Below, one piece after another: positions 37,274 through 45,920 of a stretch of DNA of 64,000 nucleotides (the first letter of the stretch is position 1; each line of letters starts with the position of its first letter). The notes under the pieces were generated by a model that saw only the letters and a list, made by a program, of their open reading frames with translations, ran no database searches and was not told the origin of the DNA. Origin of the DNA: Catenulispora pinistramenti (lineage in GTDB: Bacteria > Actinomycetota > Actinomycetes > Streptomycetales > Catenulisporaceae); NCBI RefSeq assembly GCF_018274385.1, contig NZ_JAAFYZ010000015.1, positions 1-64,000 on the forward strand, in the 5' to 3' direction. Position numbers and translations under genes: made by a program.

Positions 37274-37300
37274 GGCGAACCTCCTGGAACAAGCATGCAA

Positions 37301-38572
37301 CTAACTCAGCGACCAAAAGCGTTCGAGTGGAAGAACGTGCAGGCGGTCCTCGTAGGTGTACGACCGCTGGCCGAGATTGACGACCGCCCCGCCGACGAAG
37401 GCGCTGCCGAGCCTGTCCCGTAGCAGCCGCAGTCCAGCGAAGTCGCTTCCGGTCACGGTGCCGGACGCCTTGACTTCGATTGCGGCCACGGAGCCTGCGG
37501 CGGTCTCGATGACAAGGTCGACTTCCTGGTGGTCACGCGTGCGGAAATGGGAGAACGCGACCTCCTGCTCCGCCCACCCTGCTTGCTTCATCAGTTCGTT
37601 CACAGCGAATGTCTCAACGAGGTGGCCGAACTGGGTCAGGGCCGCGGGCAGCCGACTCGACAGCTTCTGCGAGGTGAGGCCGATGAGATGAGCGGCGAGT
37701 CCCGTGTCTACGACATGGGCCTTCGCGCTGCGGATCGCGCGGTTCGCGGCTGAGCGAGTGAACGGTTCTAGGCGGTGGATGAGGAAGACAGCCTCCAAGA
37801 GCCCCAGGTAGTCCTTGACTGTCGTGGCATCCAGCCCCACGGCATCGGCGATGTTCGCGACGTTGATCACTTGTCCGGTTTGGTCGGCGAGCCTGCGCAG
37901 AATCTGAGGAAGTACCTGGCGTTGGCGGACCTTGCGGATCTCCAGGACGTCCCGCTCGATGACCAGCGTCACGAAATCACGGAACCAGCGGTCGCGAGAG
38001 CGTCCAGGGTCGCGGGCCAGTGCGAGCGGGAATCCGCCGGCGAGAATGACCTGCTCGTAGTCACTGCGCGTGGTTGTGGCGGGATCGCTGACGACGAGCG
38101 AGGCGGGATCGTTGATCAGGGCGTCGAGGGCGGTTTCCCTGACTCCTGTGATCTCGCCTTGGGACAGCGGCCACATGGTGACGACATGGGCTCGGCCGGT
38201 CAGCGACTGACCCGTGGCGGGGAGGGATCCGTACCGGGTGGATCCGGTCAGTATGAACCGTCCCGCGCGCAGGTCTTTGTTCAGCTCGGCCTTGATGGCG
38301 TCGAGAAGCTGCGGGACGTGCTGGAACTCGTCGATGCAGACCGGGGCCGGTCGGTCGGCCGCGACGAACAACTCCGGATCCGCGGCGACAGCCCGCCTGG
38401 TCGGGAGATCGTCGAGATCCAGGATCTGCACCCCTTCGGCTTCGGCGCAGGCGGCCAGGAGCGTGCTCTTGCCGACGGTGCGTGCCCCGGTCAGAACCAC
38501 CACCGGTTCGTCGGCAAGCAATTCCGCAAGGACGGGCTGAAGCTGCCGGGCGATCAGTCGCTGCTCGGCCAC
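37301..38572 (-). CDS. AAA ATPase with DUF4143 domain
   Basis: A 423-residue ATPase of the AAA_14/DUF4143 type. The Walker A is GARTVGKST (29-37) and the Walker B region is PVCIDEFQ (77-84). A sensor-like ILTGSTRYGSL follows. A winged-helix/DUF4143 region and a C-terminal PD-(D/E)xK-like stretch (HFRTRDHQEVDLVIE...AAIEVKAS) complete it. Such ATPases are frequent cargo of mobile and defence islands, with poorly known function. The GTG at 38572 has a GAGGAG ribosome site; an upstream GTG at 38626 has none. Co-transcribed with the DUF7711-like gene. Confidence 0.88.
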   Translation of the reverse strand: MAEQRLIARQLQPVLAELLADEPVVVLTGARTVGKSTLLAACAEAEGVQILDLDDLPTRRAVAADPELFVAADRPAPVCIDEFQHVPQLLDAIKAELNKDLRAGRFILTGSTRYGSLPATGQSLTGRAHVVTMWPLSQGEITGVRETALDALINDPASLVVSDPATTTRSDYEQVILAGGFPLALARDPGRSRDRWFRDFVTLVIERDVLEIRKVRQRQVLPQILRRLADQTGQVINVANIADAVGLDATTVKDYLGLLEAVFLIHRLEPFTRSAANRAIRSAKAHVVDTGLAAHLIGLTSQKLSSRLPAALTQFGHLVETFAVNELMKQAGWAEQEVAFSHFRTRDHQEVDLVIETAAGSVAAIEVKASGTVTGSDFAGLRLLRDRLGSAFVGGAVVNLGQRSYTYEDRLHVLPLERFWSLS

Positions 38573-38812
38573 GGTGCTCCTCGGATCGGTGATCTGCGGG
38601 TCCCAAGCTAGCACTTTCGCGGCCACTGAATCCCAGAACTACCGAAACAAATTTCCCAGAATTGTCGGACGTCCGATCTTCCGAACTGTCGCGACCGTGC
38701 CAGGGGTCGGCTGCTGCTCGGCACGTCATGGCCCAGGAGTCGGCAGGTCGCCGTCGGTCGGAGGCGCGACAGAATCGTGTCCCGTCTGGCTCGCATGCGG
38801 GAGGCTGGGACC

Positions 38813-38983
38813 GTGAACCGACTGGCTACCGCGACCTCGCCTTATCTGCTCCAGCACGCCGATAACCCAGTCGATTGGTGACCATGGGGCGAAGAGGTGT
38901 TCGAGGAGGCGCGGCGCAGAGATGTGCCGATTCTGCTGTCCATCGGGTACGCCGCGTGCCACTGGTGCCACCTGATGCGTTAA
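38813..38983 (+). pseudogene. 5' fragment 2 of the YyaL/DUF255 gene
   Basis: A second 171-nt copy of the gene start, same length as fragment 1 and closer to it than to the intact gene. It has an internal TGA at 38879 (codon 23), so it is not translatable through. It ends L-M-R-stop after CHWC. The ribosome site GGGAGG is kept. Confidence 0.85.
38957..38970. repeat. Candidate att core, copy 2 (TGCCACTGGTGCCA)
   Basis: Identical 14-mer at the 3' homology boundary of fragment 2, again 144 nt after its start codon. Both fragments then share the element-like end NNTGATGCGYTAAGTNNACTAGT. Confidence 0.6.
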
Positions 38984-39042
38984 GTGGACTAGTTGGTTCG
39001 GTGGAGAACCGCTTGGTAGGTCGATTCTCGGCCGTGTTGTCG

Positions 39043-40179
39043 TCAGTGGGAATATGGATCGGACAGGGTCATAGGCGTGCGAGCAATGCGAAGCGTTTGT
39101 TCGGGGAACCGTGTGCCGGCCGTGTAGTAGCGGGCGCGTGTGCGACCGACGGGTTCGAGTACTTCAGCTGTTACCAGATCTCGTAGATCACGTTGGGCCT
39201 GCTGCGTGCTGAGATTTTCGGCGTGCTCATAGCGGGAACGACGGACTCGGCCGGCCATCGCCACGTCATGGAGGGCGGACACAATCCGATCGTCGCGGCC
39301 CGTGCCCGCTGCGAAGTCCGACAACTCGGTCCACACTCGCCCTGAACGGTCGAGCCGGCCTTGTACCGTTTGAGCTTGCTGGTGGTAAGCCGTGAGGTTG
39401 AAGCGAAGCCAGCTGGAGACGTCCTGATCCGGAAGGTACTCGGCACCACGGCGTGCAAGCTCGCGGTAGTACTCCCAGGTATTGCCAGGTCGTCCCAACC
39501 ACGCCTCGATGGACGAGAATTCGGGGGCGAGAACGCCTTCGCGTGCGATCATCAGTGTCTGCAGTGACCGTGACATGCGCCCGTTGCCATCGGCCCAGGG
39601 ATGGATCGAAACCAGGTCCAGGTGTGCCATCGCCGCCCGTACAAGGGGATGGCTGTGGTCGTCCCCGTTCAGCCAATCGACGAGTTCATACATGAGACCG
39701 GGGATATCCGCCGCGTCCGGAGCTGTATAGGCGGCGATGCTGGGGTCGCGGGCATCAGTGACGTAGACGGGTCCGCGACGCCACTGCCCGGCTGGCTTCC
39801 GATTGCTGTGTCGGTGGCCTTGCAGCATCCAGTGCAGCCCGTTGAGGAGGCCCTTGCTGTAGCTGAAGTCGCCCGAATCATGCAGAGCTTGGACGTACGT
39901 CATCATCTGTTGGTAAGCGAGTGTCTCCTGGCGGTCGTCTTCGGAGACGTCAACGTCACGCTCGCCGTCGAGCAGGTCTTCGACGTCGACTGTGGAGACT
40001 TTGAAGCCTTCGATGGAGTTCGACGCCGCCACTGCGTCAGCCGTGAGGAACTTCCGCAGTCCTGCTGTCCACCTCGAGGGCGAGGAGGCTACTTGGTGCT
40101 TCAATCTGTCCCGGGCACGGTCGATCTCGCCGAGTACACGCTGGTCATCGGCGTCGAGCTTGGGTGTCGGGTACAGCAT
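39043..40179 (-). CDS. Fic-domain protein (class II, self-inhibited)
   Basis: A 378-residue protein that probably transfers AMP (or another nucleotide moiety) to a target protein. The Fic motif HPWADGNGRMSR (193-204) has the catalytic His193 and the phosphate-binding GNGR. An N-terminal inhibitory helix S-N-S-I-E-G (53-58) matches the (S/T)xxxE(G/N) motif, so activity is held in check in cis. A Fic_N-like region precedes and a C-terminal winged helix (SRYEHAENLSTQQAQRDLRDL) follows. It is 108 bp downstream of the SeqA-like/RAMA gene on the same strand. A classical separate antitoxin is not seen. Confidence 0.92.
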   Translation of the reverse strand: MLYPTPKLDADDQRVLGEIDRARDRLKHQVASSPSRWTAGLRKFLTADAVAASNSIEGFKVSTVDVEDLLDGERDVDVSEDDRQETLAYQQMMTYVQALHDSGDFSYSKGLLNGLHWMLQGHRHSNRKPAGQWRRGPVYVTDARDPSIAAYTAPDAADIPGLMYELVDWLNGDDHSHPLVRAAMAHLDLVSIHPWADGNGRMSRSLQTLMIAREGVLAPEFSSIEAWLGRPGNTWEYYRELARRGAEYLPDQDVSSWLRFNLTAYHQQAQTVQGRLDRSGRVWTELSDFAAGTGRDDRIVSALHDVAMAGRVRRSRYEHAENLSTQQAQRDLRDLVTAEVLEPVGRTRARYYTAGTRFPEQTLRIARTPMTLSDPYSH

Positions 40180-40287
40180 GCATCAATGATAGTTTGACGC
40201 AATCATTGCGTCAAACTAGGCTCGATTCCAGAACCTGCGAGGACTCGGGATGCCGGGATGGCCGTAGTCGGCCGGCGGAGTGGCCGC

Positions 40288-40680
40288 CTAGACGAGATCT
40301 CCGAGGCGCTGGCCGGTACGTTCGAGCACCCATTCTCGTGGCCCACTTGCCTCACGGCCGACGTACGCCTTCAAGGCCGGCGAAGGTTCCGCGAACCTGC
40401 GCCCGTCATCGATCTGTAGGCACCCGTCATCGGTGACCTCGGCGTAGAACGTTCGCTTCTTGCGAGGCTGGTGGTGGACCAACCGGTCTCCAGGGCGTAG
40501 TGCTCCTGACTTCAGCAGGGGAAGGAGAACGCCCGGTTTTGCCGGAGCCGTCGGTGTCGGGGGCCGGCTCAGAAGCACTCGCCGCAGCACGTCGTTGGGG
40601 TCGCGATCAGTGAACGGGATCGCGAGTGCCTGCAGGCTTGCCCAGACCTCATCGTCGATCTCGATCTTCCTTCGAGCCAT
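40288..40680 (-). CDS. SeqA-N-like plus RAMA-domain protein
   Basis: A 130-residue protein. The first 35 residues (RRKIEIDDEVWASLQALAIPFTDRDPNDVLRRVLL) look like the ribbon-helix-helix oligomerisation domain of SeqA. After a Pro linker, LLPLLKSGALRPGDRLVHH...AEVTDDGCLQIDDGRRFAEPSPALKAYVG...W resembles RAMA/DUF4357, a domain proposed to read modified DNA. The ATG at 40680 has a GGAAGG ribosome site and starts the conserved part. It lies upstream of the Fic gene in island B and downstream of a symmetric promoter region that it may bind. Domain calls are from pattern memory. Confidence 0.72.
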   Translation of the reverse strand: MARRKIEIDDEVWASLQALAIPFTDRDPNDVLRRVLLSRPPTPTAPAKPGVLLPLLKSGALRPGDRLVHHQPRKKRTFYAEVTDDGCLQIDDGRRFAEPSPALKAYVGREASGPREWVLERTGQRLGDLV

Positions 40681-40704
40681 GCTCAGCGCCTTCCTTGGTT
40701 CCTC

Positions 40705-40743
40705 TACCCTTTGAAGGTTAACGATGGCAAGCTTGCAAGGGTA
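40705..40743 (-). promoter_or_regulatory. Symmetric promoter/operator of the RAMA-Fic pair
   Basis: TACCCTT (40705-40711) and AAGGGTA (40737-40743) are inverted repeats enclosing a perfect GCAAGCTTGC palindrome (40727-40736). On the minus strand TTGCCA, an 18-nt spacer and TAGAGG overlap the repeats. This is a likely autoregulated promoter. Confidence 0.45.
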
Positions 40744-40985
40744 CGTCAAGGCTCACGCGATTCGCTGACGAGGGGTGAATGGTCGTCTGCGATGGATCGG
40801 CTCAAGGCGGTCGAAGCGTTGGCGCTAGCTAGTCCTCGTCACACGCGGGTGGCGGGGCATCGAGCGAAGCCCGCGACGAGCGCCCGTCTTGCCCACGCCA
40901 TGGCCGCGGAAAGTGCGAAACGGCTCGGTGTCTTCATGTGTCGAAGGCCAGGGTGGTGTTGAAGGGTCATGCGAGGATTGACCTC

Positions 40986-43124
40986 ATGAACCGGCTCGCG
41001 AACGCCACTTCCCCCTACCTCCTCCAGCACGCCGACAACCCCGTCGACTGGTACCAATGGGGCGATGAGGCGTTCGCCGAGGCGCGGCGCCGGGATGTTC
41101 CACTCCTCATCTCCATCGGCTACGCCGCGTGCCACTGGTGCCATGTGATGGCGCACGAGAGCTTCGAGGATGAGGCGATCGCGGCGTTGATGAATGAGAA
41201 GTACGTGTGTGTGAAGGTGGATCGGGAGGAGCGGCCTGATGTGGATGCCGTCTATATGGCGGCTACGCAGGCGATGACGGGGGGTGGGGGGTGGCCGATG
41301 ACGGTGTTCGCCACGCCGGAGGGGAAGCCTTTTCAGGCCGGCACGTACTATCCGCCGGTGGCTCGGCATGGGTTGCCTTCGTTCCGGCAGTTGTTGGTGG
41401 CCGTGGATCGTGCCTGGGGTGATATCCGGGACGATGTGGTGCGGGCCGGGGATGGGCTGGTTGCGGAGTTGGCGCACAATGCGCGGATCGTGGCTGGGGC
41501 GGATGGGGTGCCGGATGCCGGGGTGTTGGGTGGTGCGGTTGGGGTTTTGTTGCGGGAGTTCGATGCCGAGCGGGGCGGGTTCGGGGGTGCGCCGAAGTTT
41601 CCGCCGTCGATGACGTTGGAGCAGTTGCTGCGGCATCATGCGCGGACCGGGGATGTGGACGCGCTCGCGATGGTGTTGCGGACGTGTGAGGCGATGGCGC
41701 GGGGCGGCATCTACGACCAGCTCGGCGGGGGGTTCGCGCGCTACTCCGTGGACAATGCGTGGGTGGTGCCGCACTTCGAGAAGATGCTGTATGACAATGC
41801 CCTGCTTCTCCGCGCCTACCTGCATCTGCGTCGGGCGACCGGTGACGCGGTGGCGTTGCGTGTCGTCGGCCAGACCGCCGACTGGATGCTGCGGGAGCTG
41901 TGGCTGGGAGGCGCGGGCGGTGGGTTCGCCTCCTCGCTCGACGCCGACACGGACGGGGTCGAGGGCAAGTTCTACGCCTGGGACGCCGATCAGTTGGTCG
42001 ATGTCCTCGGTGAGGAGGACGGGGCCTGGGCCGCGGAAGTCTTCAATGTGACGGCCGAGGGCACCTTCGAGCACGGCCTGTCCGTCCTGCAACTGTTGCA
42101 GGAGCCTGATGATGTGGGCCGGTTTGAGCGCGTGCGCGGTCGGCTGTTCGAGGCGCGCCGCGACCAGCGCACGGCGCCGGGCCGGGACGACAAGGTCGTG
42201 GCGGCGTGGAACGGGCTCGCGGTGGCGGCGTTGGCCGAGGCCGGGGCGTTGACCGGGCGGCCGGAGTTGGTGGCGGCGGCGCGACAGACTGCTGAGATGC
42301 TGGAGCGCGTCCACTGGGACGACAAGGCGGGACGGCTGACGCGCACCTCGCGCGACGGCGTTGCGGGCAGCCAGAATCCGGGCGTGCTGGAGGACTACGC
42401 CAACGTCGCCGAGGGCCTTCTCGCGCTGTACGGGGTGACCGGCGAGCCGCGCTGGTTCGCGTTCGCGGGCCGGTTGTTGGACGTCGTCCTCGACGAGTTC
42501 CGCGATGAATCAGGCCTCTTCTATGACACCGCCGCCGATGCCGAGGCCCTGATCTTCCGGCCGGCGGATCCGACCGACAACGCCTCGCCCGCCGGTACCT
42601 CCGCCGCGGCCGGTGCCCTGCTGACCTACGCCGCGCTTACCGGTTCGGGACGCCATCGCGAGGCCGCGGAGCAGGCGCTGCGCTTCACCGGTGCGCTGGC
42701 CGAGAAGGCGCCGAGGTTCGCGGGCTGGGGGCTGGCGGTCGCCGAGGCCGTGGCGGACGGGCCGCGTGAGGTGGCGATCGTGGGCGAGTGGGGTGCGGGG
42801 ACGTCGGGGACGTCAAACGGCGCTGGGACGGACAAGGGCGAGAGGACAGCTCAGGGCGACGGCACCGACGCAGCCGGCAGCGCCGACGAATCCCCCAGCA
42901 GCCAGGCCTTCCGCGCCCTGCACCAGATCGTCTTCGCCAGCAACGCCCCGGGCCTGGTCATCGCGGTGACCCCGCCGGTCGGGACGGCGGCCGGCGAAAG
43001 CCTCCCGGAACTGCTCAGCGGCCGGCCCACCATCAACGGTGAACCGGCCGCGTACGTCTGCCGTGGCTTCGTATGTCAGACCCCGACGACAGTCCTCTCA
43101 GAGCTGGCGGTACAGCTGCGCTAG
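40986..43124 (+). CDS. Thioredoxin-domain protein (YyaL/DUF255, SPATA20 family), intact copy
   Basis: A 712-residue protein. An N-terminal thioredoxin-like domain has CHWC at residues 49-52, and the family's [16 protein letters not shown] and [10 protein letters not shown] segments. A six-hairpin (alpha/alpha)6 barrel follows ([36 protein letters not shown]). Function is not firmly known. A hydrophilic 40-residue insertion ([19 protein letters not shown] region) lies near residue 605. The ATG is chosen by alignment with the two fragments; the frame is open 16 codons upstream. Its upstream sequence differs from that of the fragments. Its stop overlaps the convergent gene at 43121. Confidence 0.92.
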   Translation: MNRLANATSPYLLQHADNPVDWYQWGDEAFAEARRRDVPLLISIGYAACHWCHVMAHESFEDEAIAALMNEKYVCVKVDREERPDVDAVYMAATQAMTGGGGWPMTVFATPEGKPFQAGTYYPPVARHGLPSFRQLLVAVDRAWGDIRDDVVRAGDGLVAELAHNARIVAGADGVPDAGVLGGAVGVLLREFDAERGGFGGAPKFPPSMTLEQLLRHHARTGDVDALAMVLRTCEAMARGGIYDQLGGGFARYSVDNAWVVPHFEKMLYDNALLLRAYLHLRRATGDAVALRVVGQTADWMLRELWLGGAGGGFASSLDADTDGVEGKFYAWDADQLVDVLGEEDGAWAAEVFNVTAEGTFEHGLSVLQLLQEPDDVGRFERVRGRLFEARRDQRTAPGRDDKVVAAWNGLAVAALAEAGALTGRPELVAAARQTAEMLERVHWDDKAGRLTRTSRDGVAGSQNPGVLEDYANVAEGLLALYGVTGEPRWFAFAGRLLDVVLDEFRDESGLFYDTAADAEALIFRPADPTDNASPAGTSAAAGALLTYAALTGSGRHREAAEQALRFTGALAEKAPRFAGWGLAVAEAVADGPREVAIVGEWGAGTSGTSNGAGTDKGERTAQGDGTDAAGSADESPSSQAFRALHQIVFASNAPGLVIAVTPPVGTAAGESLPELLSGRPTINGEPAAYVCRGFVCQTPTTVLSELAVQLR
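41130..41143. repeat. Candidate att core, copy 3, inside the intact gene
   Basis: Third TGCCACTGGTGCCA, at codons 49-53 of the intact gene. Here the reading frame continues (V-M-A-H-E-S-F) instead of stopping. Confidence 0.6.
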
Positions 43125-44047
43125 TTCTTGCCGGAGCTGGAGGCTGGGTGACCAGCCTTCTGCTGCGAATCACTCCCCTTGCCCGCGCTGGGCACATGCA
43201 GCGCCGGCGAAGGGGGCACCGACGCGATCGCCTTGTTCCACACCGGCGACTGCACGACCTTCGTCGTCTGATCCACCGTCAGCGGCAGCGCCGAGGCGGT
43301 GGTGCCGCCCTTCTCCTGGGCCTGGTTGAGGACCTGGAAGTCGACCATGATGCCGTCGGTGCGGTACCAGGAGACTTCGATCCGCTTCGAGGTCGGGTCG
43401 CCGTTTCCCGCCGGCCACTCGGGCCCGTTGAATATCTCCAGGTGCGAGCCGTCGGGCAGGTTCTGTACGGAGAAGTACGGCGGCAGCGAGCCGTTCGGGT
43501 CCTGCCAGGGCTCGCGGTTGACGACCAGCGAGACGCTGCCGACCCCGGCCGGGTAGCTGACCCGCAGGGTGGCGAAGGGCCCGCCGGCATCGCCCGTCCC
43601 GGCCTTGTACAGCACTTTCTCGTCGCTGAAGTGGTACGGCTGCAACGTCTGCTCCAGCCACGTCACCATGTCGTCGCCGCTCACCGGCGGCGCGGCCGGG
43701 GTGGTCGGGGTGGTTGGGGTGCCCGGGCTGCTCGGGTCGCCCGGCGCGCCAGCCGCGGGGGACGTCGGCGCGGCGAGCGCGCCGTCGTCTGAGGAACTGT
43801 GCGACAAGGCGGCCGATCCGGCCGAGACGCTCGTCCCCGAACCGCCGTCGCCGCCGTGGCCGGGGACGATCATCGCCACCGCGCCGAACACCGCGGCCAC
43901 GCCGAGCGTCGCGCCGGAGATCTGGGAGATGCGGCGGGTGCGGCGCTTGCGCACCCCCCGCTCGATACCGCCGGCGGTCAGCTCGCCGACGTTGGGGTGC
44001 AGGTCCTGCATCGCGGTGCGCATGACACCGGCCAAGTCTTCAGGCAT
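43121..44047 (-). CDS. Membrane partner (possible anti-sigma factor) of the SigE-type sigma factor
   Basis: A 308-residue protein: a cytoplasmic N-terminus of about 45 residues ([39 protein letters not shown]), one membrane helix ([19 protein letters not shown]), a Gly/Ser/Pro-rich linker and an extracellular domain with [11 protein letters not shown]. The layout and the place 40 bp after a SigE-family gene are typical of the membrane proteins paired with these sigma factors. No zinc-binding HxxxCxxC is present, so anti-sigma activity is inference. The ATG at 44047 has a GAAGGA ribosome site. Its stop shares the CTAG of the yyaL-like gene end. Confidence 0.75.
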   Translation of the reverse strand: MPEDLAGVMRTAMQDLHPNVGELTAGGIERGVRKRRTRRISQISGATLGVAAVFGAVAMIVPGHGGDGGSGTSVSAGSAALSHSSSDDGALAAPTSPAAGAPGDPSSPGTPTTPTTPAAPPVSGDDMVTWLEQTLQPYHFSDEKVLYKAGTGDAGGPFATLRVSYPAGVGSVSLVVNREPWQDPNGSLPPYFSVQNLPDGSHLEIFNGPEWPAGNGDPTSKRIEVSWYRTDGIMVDFQVLNQAQEKGGTTASALPLTVDQTTKVVQSPVWNKAIASVPPSPALHVPSAGKGSDSQQKAGHPASSSGKN

Positions 44048-44087
44048 GTCAGCTTCCTTCTTTCTCGGAGCCACAGGGTGCTGATTC

Positions 44088-44588
44088 TCAGGTGAGGGCG
44101 AGATCCGGAAGCAGATCACCCAGCGAGCCCCGCAGCCGGGCCAGGGCCCGGTTGGTGCGGGTGCGCACCGCGCCGGAGCTGGCGCCCATGATGTGCGCCA
44201 CCTCCTCGACGCTGCGGTCCTCCCAGAACCGCAGGACCAGCACGGCGCGGTCCTTGGCAGGCAGGGCCGCCAGGCCCTCCAGCAAGGTCACGCGCAGGGA
44301 GGCGTCCGCCTCGTGGAACTCGGCCTCCGGCAGCCGGGACGAGGGCAGCTCCCGGGAGCTGCGCTTGCGCCGGGCCGAGATGAACGTCCGGGTCAGCACG
44401 GTCTGCGCGTAGGCGTCCGGGTTCTCGATGCGCCGCTTGCGCCCCCACACCGCGTAGACCTTGCCCAGCGTCTCCTGGACCAGGTCCTCGGCTTGGTGCC
44501 AGTCCCCGCTCATCAGGTACGCGGTACGGAACAGGTGTGGGGTCCGCGCCGAGGCGAACTCCAGGAACTCATCGTCGTGCTTCGCCAT
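44088..44588 (-). CDS. SigE-family RNA polymerase sigma factor (ECF type)
   Basis: A 166-residue ECF sigma factor. Region 2 is DDEFLEFASARTPHLFRTAYLMSGDWHQAEDLVQETLGKVY (about 4-45). Region 4 is LAALPAKDRAVLVLRFWEDRSVEEVAHIMGASSGAVRTRTNRALARLR (about 103-150). Regions 1 and 3 are absent, as in the ECF class. The start ATG at 44588 matches family N-termini (MAKHDDEF); ATG 44618 is also possible. It is followed by its probable membrane regulator. Its regulon is not visible here. Confidence 0.92.
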   Translation of the reverse strand: MAKHDDEFLEFASARTPHLFRTAYLMSGDWHQAEDLVQETLGKVYAVWGRKRRIENPDAYAQTVLTRTFISARRKRSSRELPSSRLPEAEFHEADASLRVTLLEGLAALPAKDRAVLVLRFWEDRSVEEVAHIMGASSGAVRTRTNRALARLRGSLGDLLPDLALT

Positions 44589-44913
44589 GGGCCACCCCGC
44601 GCTTCCCTCGTCGAACATTCCACCCGTACCGACGCCGGGCCTGCGGTCCGTGTTACAGACACTTCAATGCGTATTTCTACGTCGCCTGACGGATCAGGCC
44701 TCTGGTGCCCCGCGCCTACATTGGAGCCCGGCGCCGGAACAGGCAGCTGGCGCCGATGAACGCGTTCAGAACGATGCCACGAGAACCACTCATGCCGTAC
44801 GGAACCGGGGTGTGGCCCGGCCCGAGACGCCGCGACGAGTGGCGACGACGAGGGCGGTGCGACGCTCGAGTCGTCCAAGATCGACCCGGCATAGATAAAT
44901 AGACAAATTCACA

Positions 44914-44950
44914 GAGAGACGGTCACGGAGAGACGGTCACTGAGAGAAAC
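44914..44950. repeat. 14-bp tandem repeats
   Basis: GAGAGACGGTCAC plus one base at 44914 and 44928, and a truncated third copy from 44942, directly after an AT-rich stretch. Confidence 0.8.
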
Positions 44951-45131
44951 CTTCGAGAAGTCGTCGCGAGGGTCAACGGCGTCCCGTGTGTGGACGGGTG
45001 CCGGTACCCGCGCTGGCTGGTGAAAGGACTGAAGGGCTAGAAGGAACTGGAGATTGCGGTGAAGCCGCGCGTGTGGCGCGCACACTGATCGACACAGGTC
45101 TCGCAGACCTCCCTGGGGGGACCAGGGGGCA

Positions 45132-45166
45132 GGGCCGGGCGTTCGCTGATGGCGAACGCCCGGCCC
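45132..45166. terminator. 15-bp perfect hairpin
   Basis: 45132-45146 pairs perfectly with 45152-45166 around a TGATG loop. It lies 56 bp before the start at 45223 with no U tract. It could be a terminator-like insulator, or the structured end of an unseen transcript. Confidence 0.45.
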
Positions 45167-45222
45167 TCAGTCGTGTCCCCGGGAACCTGTCGCAGTCGAT
45201 GTAATCGTGTAATCGTGGATAC

Positions 45223-45786
45223 ATGAGTACACGGGAAGAACTGATCGAGAAGACGCGAGGGTGGTTCACGGGACGGCTGCCGGAGGACCTGTTCGAGGGC
45301 GCGCCGGAGGTCACCGTCGACCGTGAGGAGATCACGGTGGTCGGGCGGATACCGGAGCCCACATATGCCGAAGGCGCTTCGGAGGCGGAGAAGGCCGCCG
45401 CCGTCGAAGGCCGCATCAAGGAGTTCCGGGAGCGCACACGCGAGGCGCGGATGGCCGTGGCCCGGGACGCGGAGCACAAGTTCAGGCGCAAGGTCTCCTG
45501 GGGCGTGCGGTGCGGGGACCAGGGGCGGTTGTACACGCACCTGTCCGTGCCGGTGATGACCCGGCTGAAGCAGCCCGAGCGCGCGTTGCTGGACACCTTG
45601 GTGGACGGCGGTGTGGCGCGCAGTAGGAGCGAGGCGCTGGCCTGGTGCGTACGGCTCGTGGAGAAGCACGCCGGCGACTGGGTCGGCGACCTGCGGGACG
45701 CGATGCGCAAGGTCGAGGAGGTCCGGGAAACCGGGCCGGACCGTGATGGCGGACAGGCGGACGACGGCGGGCACGGGGACGCCTAG
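45223..45786 (+). CDS. Conserved actinobacterial protein of unknown function
   Basis: A 187-residue, charged soluble protein. The first half (TREELIEKTRGWFTGRLPEDLFEGAPEVTVDREEITVVGRIPEP) is a small alpha/beta unit. A coiled-coil-like segment (EFRERTREARMAVARDAEHKFRRKVSWGV) and a C-terminal ribbon-helix-helix-like part (LDTLVDGGVARSRSEALAWCVRLVEKHA) follow, so DNA binding is possible. I recall near-identical proteins throughout actinobacteria without assigned function. TAATCG lies 7 nt before the ATG after a short direct repeat, so a leaderless start is likely. Confidence 0.75.
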   Translation: MSTREELIEKTRGWFTGRLPEDLFEGAPEVTVDREEITVVGRIPEPTYAEGASEAEKAAAVEGRIKEFRERTREARMAVARDAEHKFRRKVSWGVRCGDQGRLYTHLSVPVMTRLKQPERALLDTLVDGGVARSRSEALAWCVRLVEKHAGDWVGDLRDAMRKVEEVRETGPDRDGGQADDGGHGDA

Positions 45787-45907
45787 TCTCCTGGGTCGGG
45801 GCTAGACATCGGGGGAGTTCCACGGCGCGCGCTGCCGCCTTGGGGGCAGCTCATTACGGTTCGCTGAACAGCGGCGTCGCATGGGGTGCGGCGCCGCTTT
45901 CGGCGTC

Positions 45908-45913
45908 TAGCGT
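45908..45913 (+). promoter_or_regulatory. -10 box for leaderless mRNA (TAGCGT)
   Basis: TAGCGT ends 7 nt before the ATG at 45921 and selects it over an in-frame start 81 bp upstream. Confidence 0.6.
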
Positions 45914-45920
45914 CGGCGGC

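Larger units (their letters stand above)
44589..45222. other. 634-bp region without a supported gene
   Basis: Open frames here are out-of-frame shadows with skewed composition. The region contains the sigma-factor promoter, an AT-rich patch (44891-44910) unlike the GC-rich background, 14-bp direct repeats and a strong hairpin (listed separately). I recognise no RNA family. Confidence 0.5.

Noticed and set aside
35869-38983. Fragments 1 and 2 read as functional small thioredoxins
   Set aside because: They end four residues after CHWC, lack most of the fold, and fragment 2 has an internal stop.
40711-40962. Small plus-strand open frame before the yyaL-like gene
   Set aside because: It overlaps the divergent promoter region, has no ribosome site at a plausible distance and no recognisable sequence.
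45037-45774. 245-codon minus-strand open frames opposite the gene at 45223
   Set aside because: Out-of-frame with a well-conserved plus-strand protein; start region falls in a hairpin.
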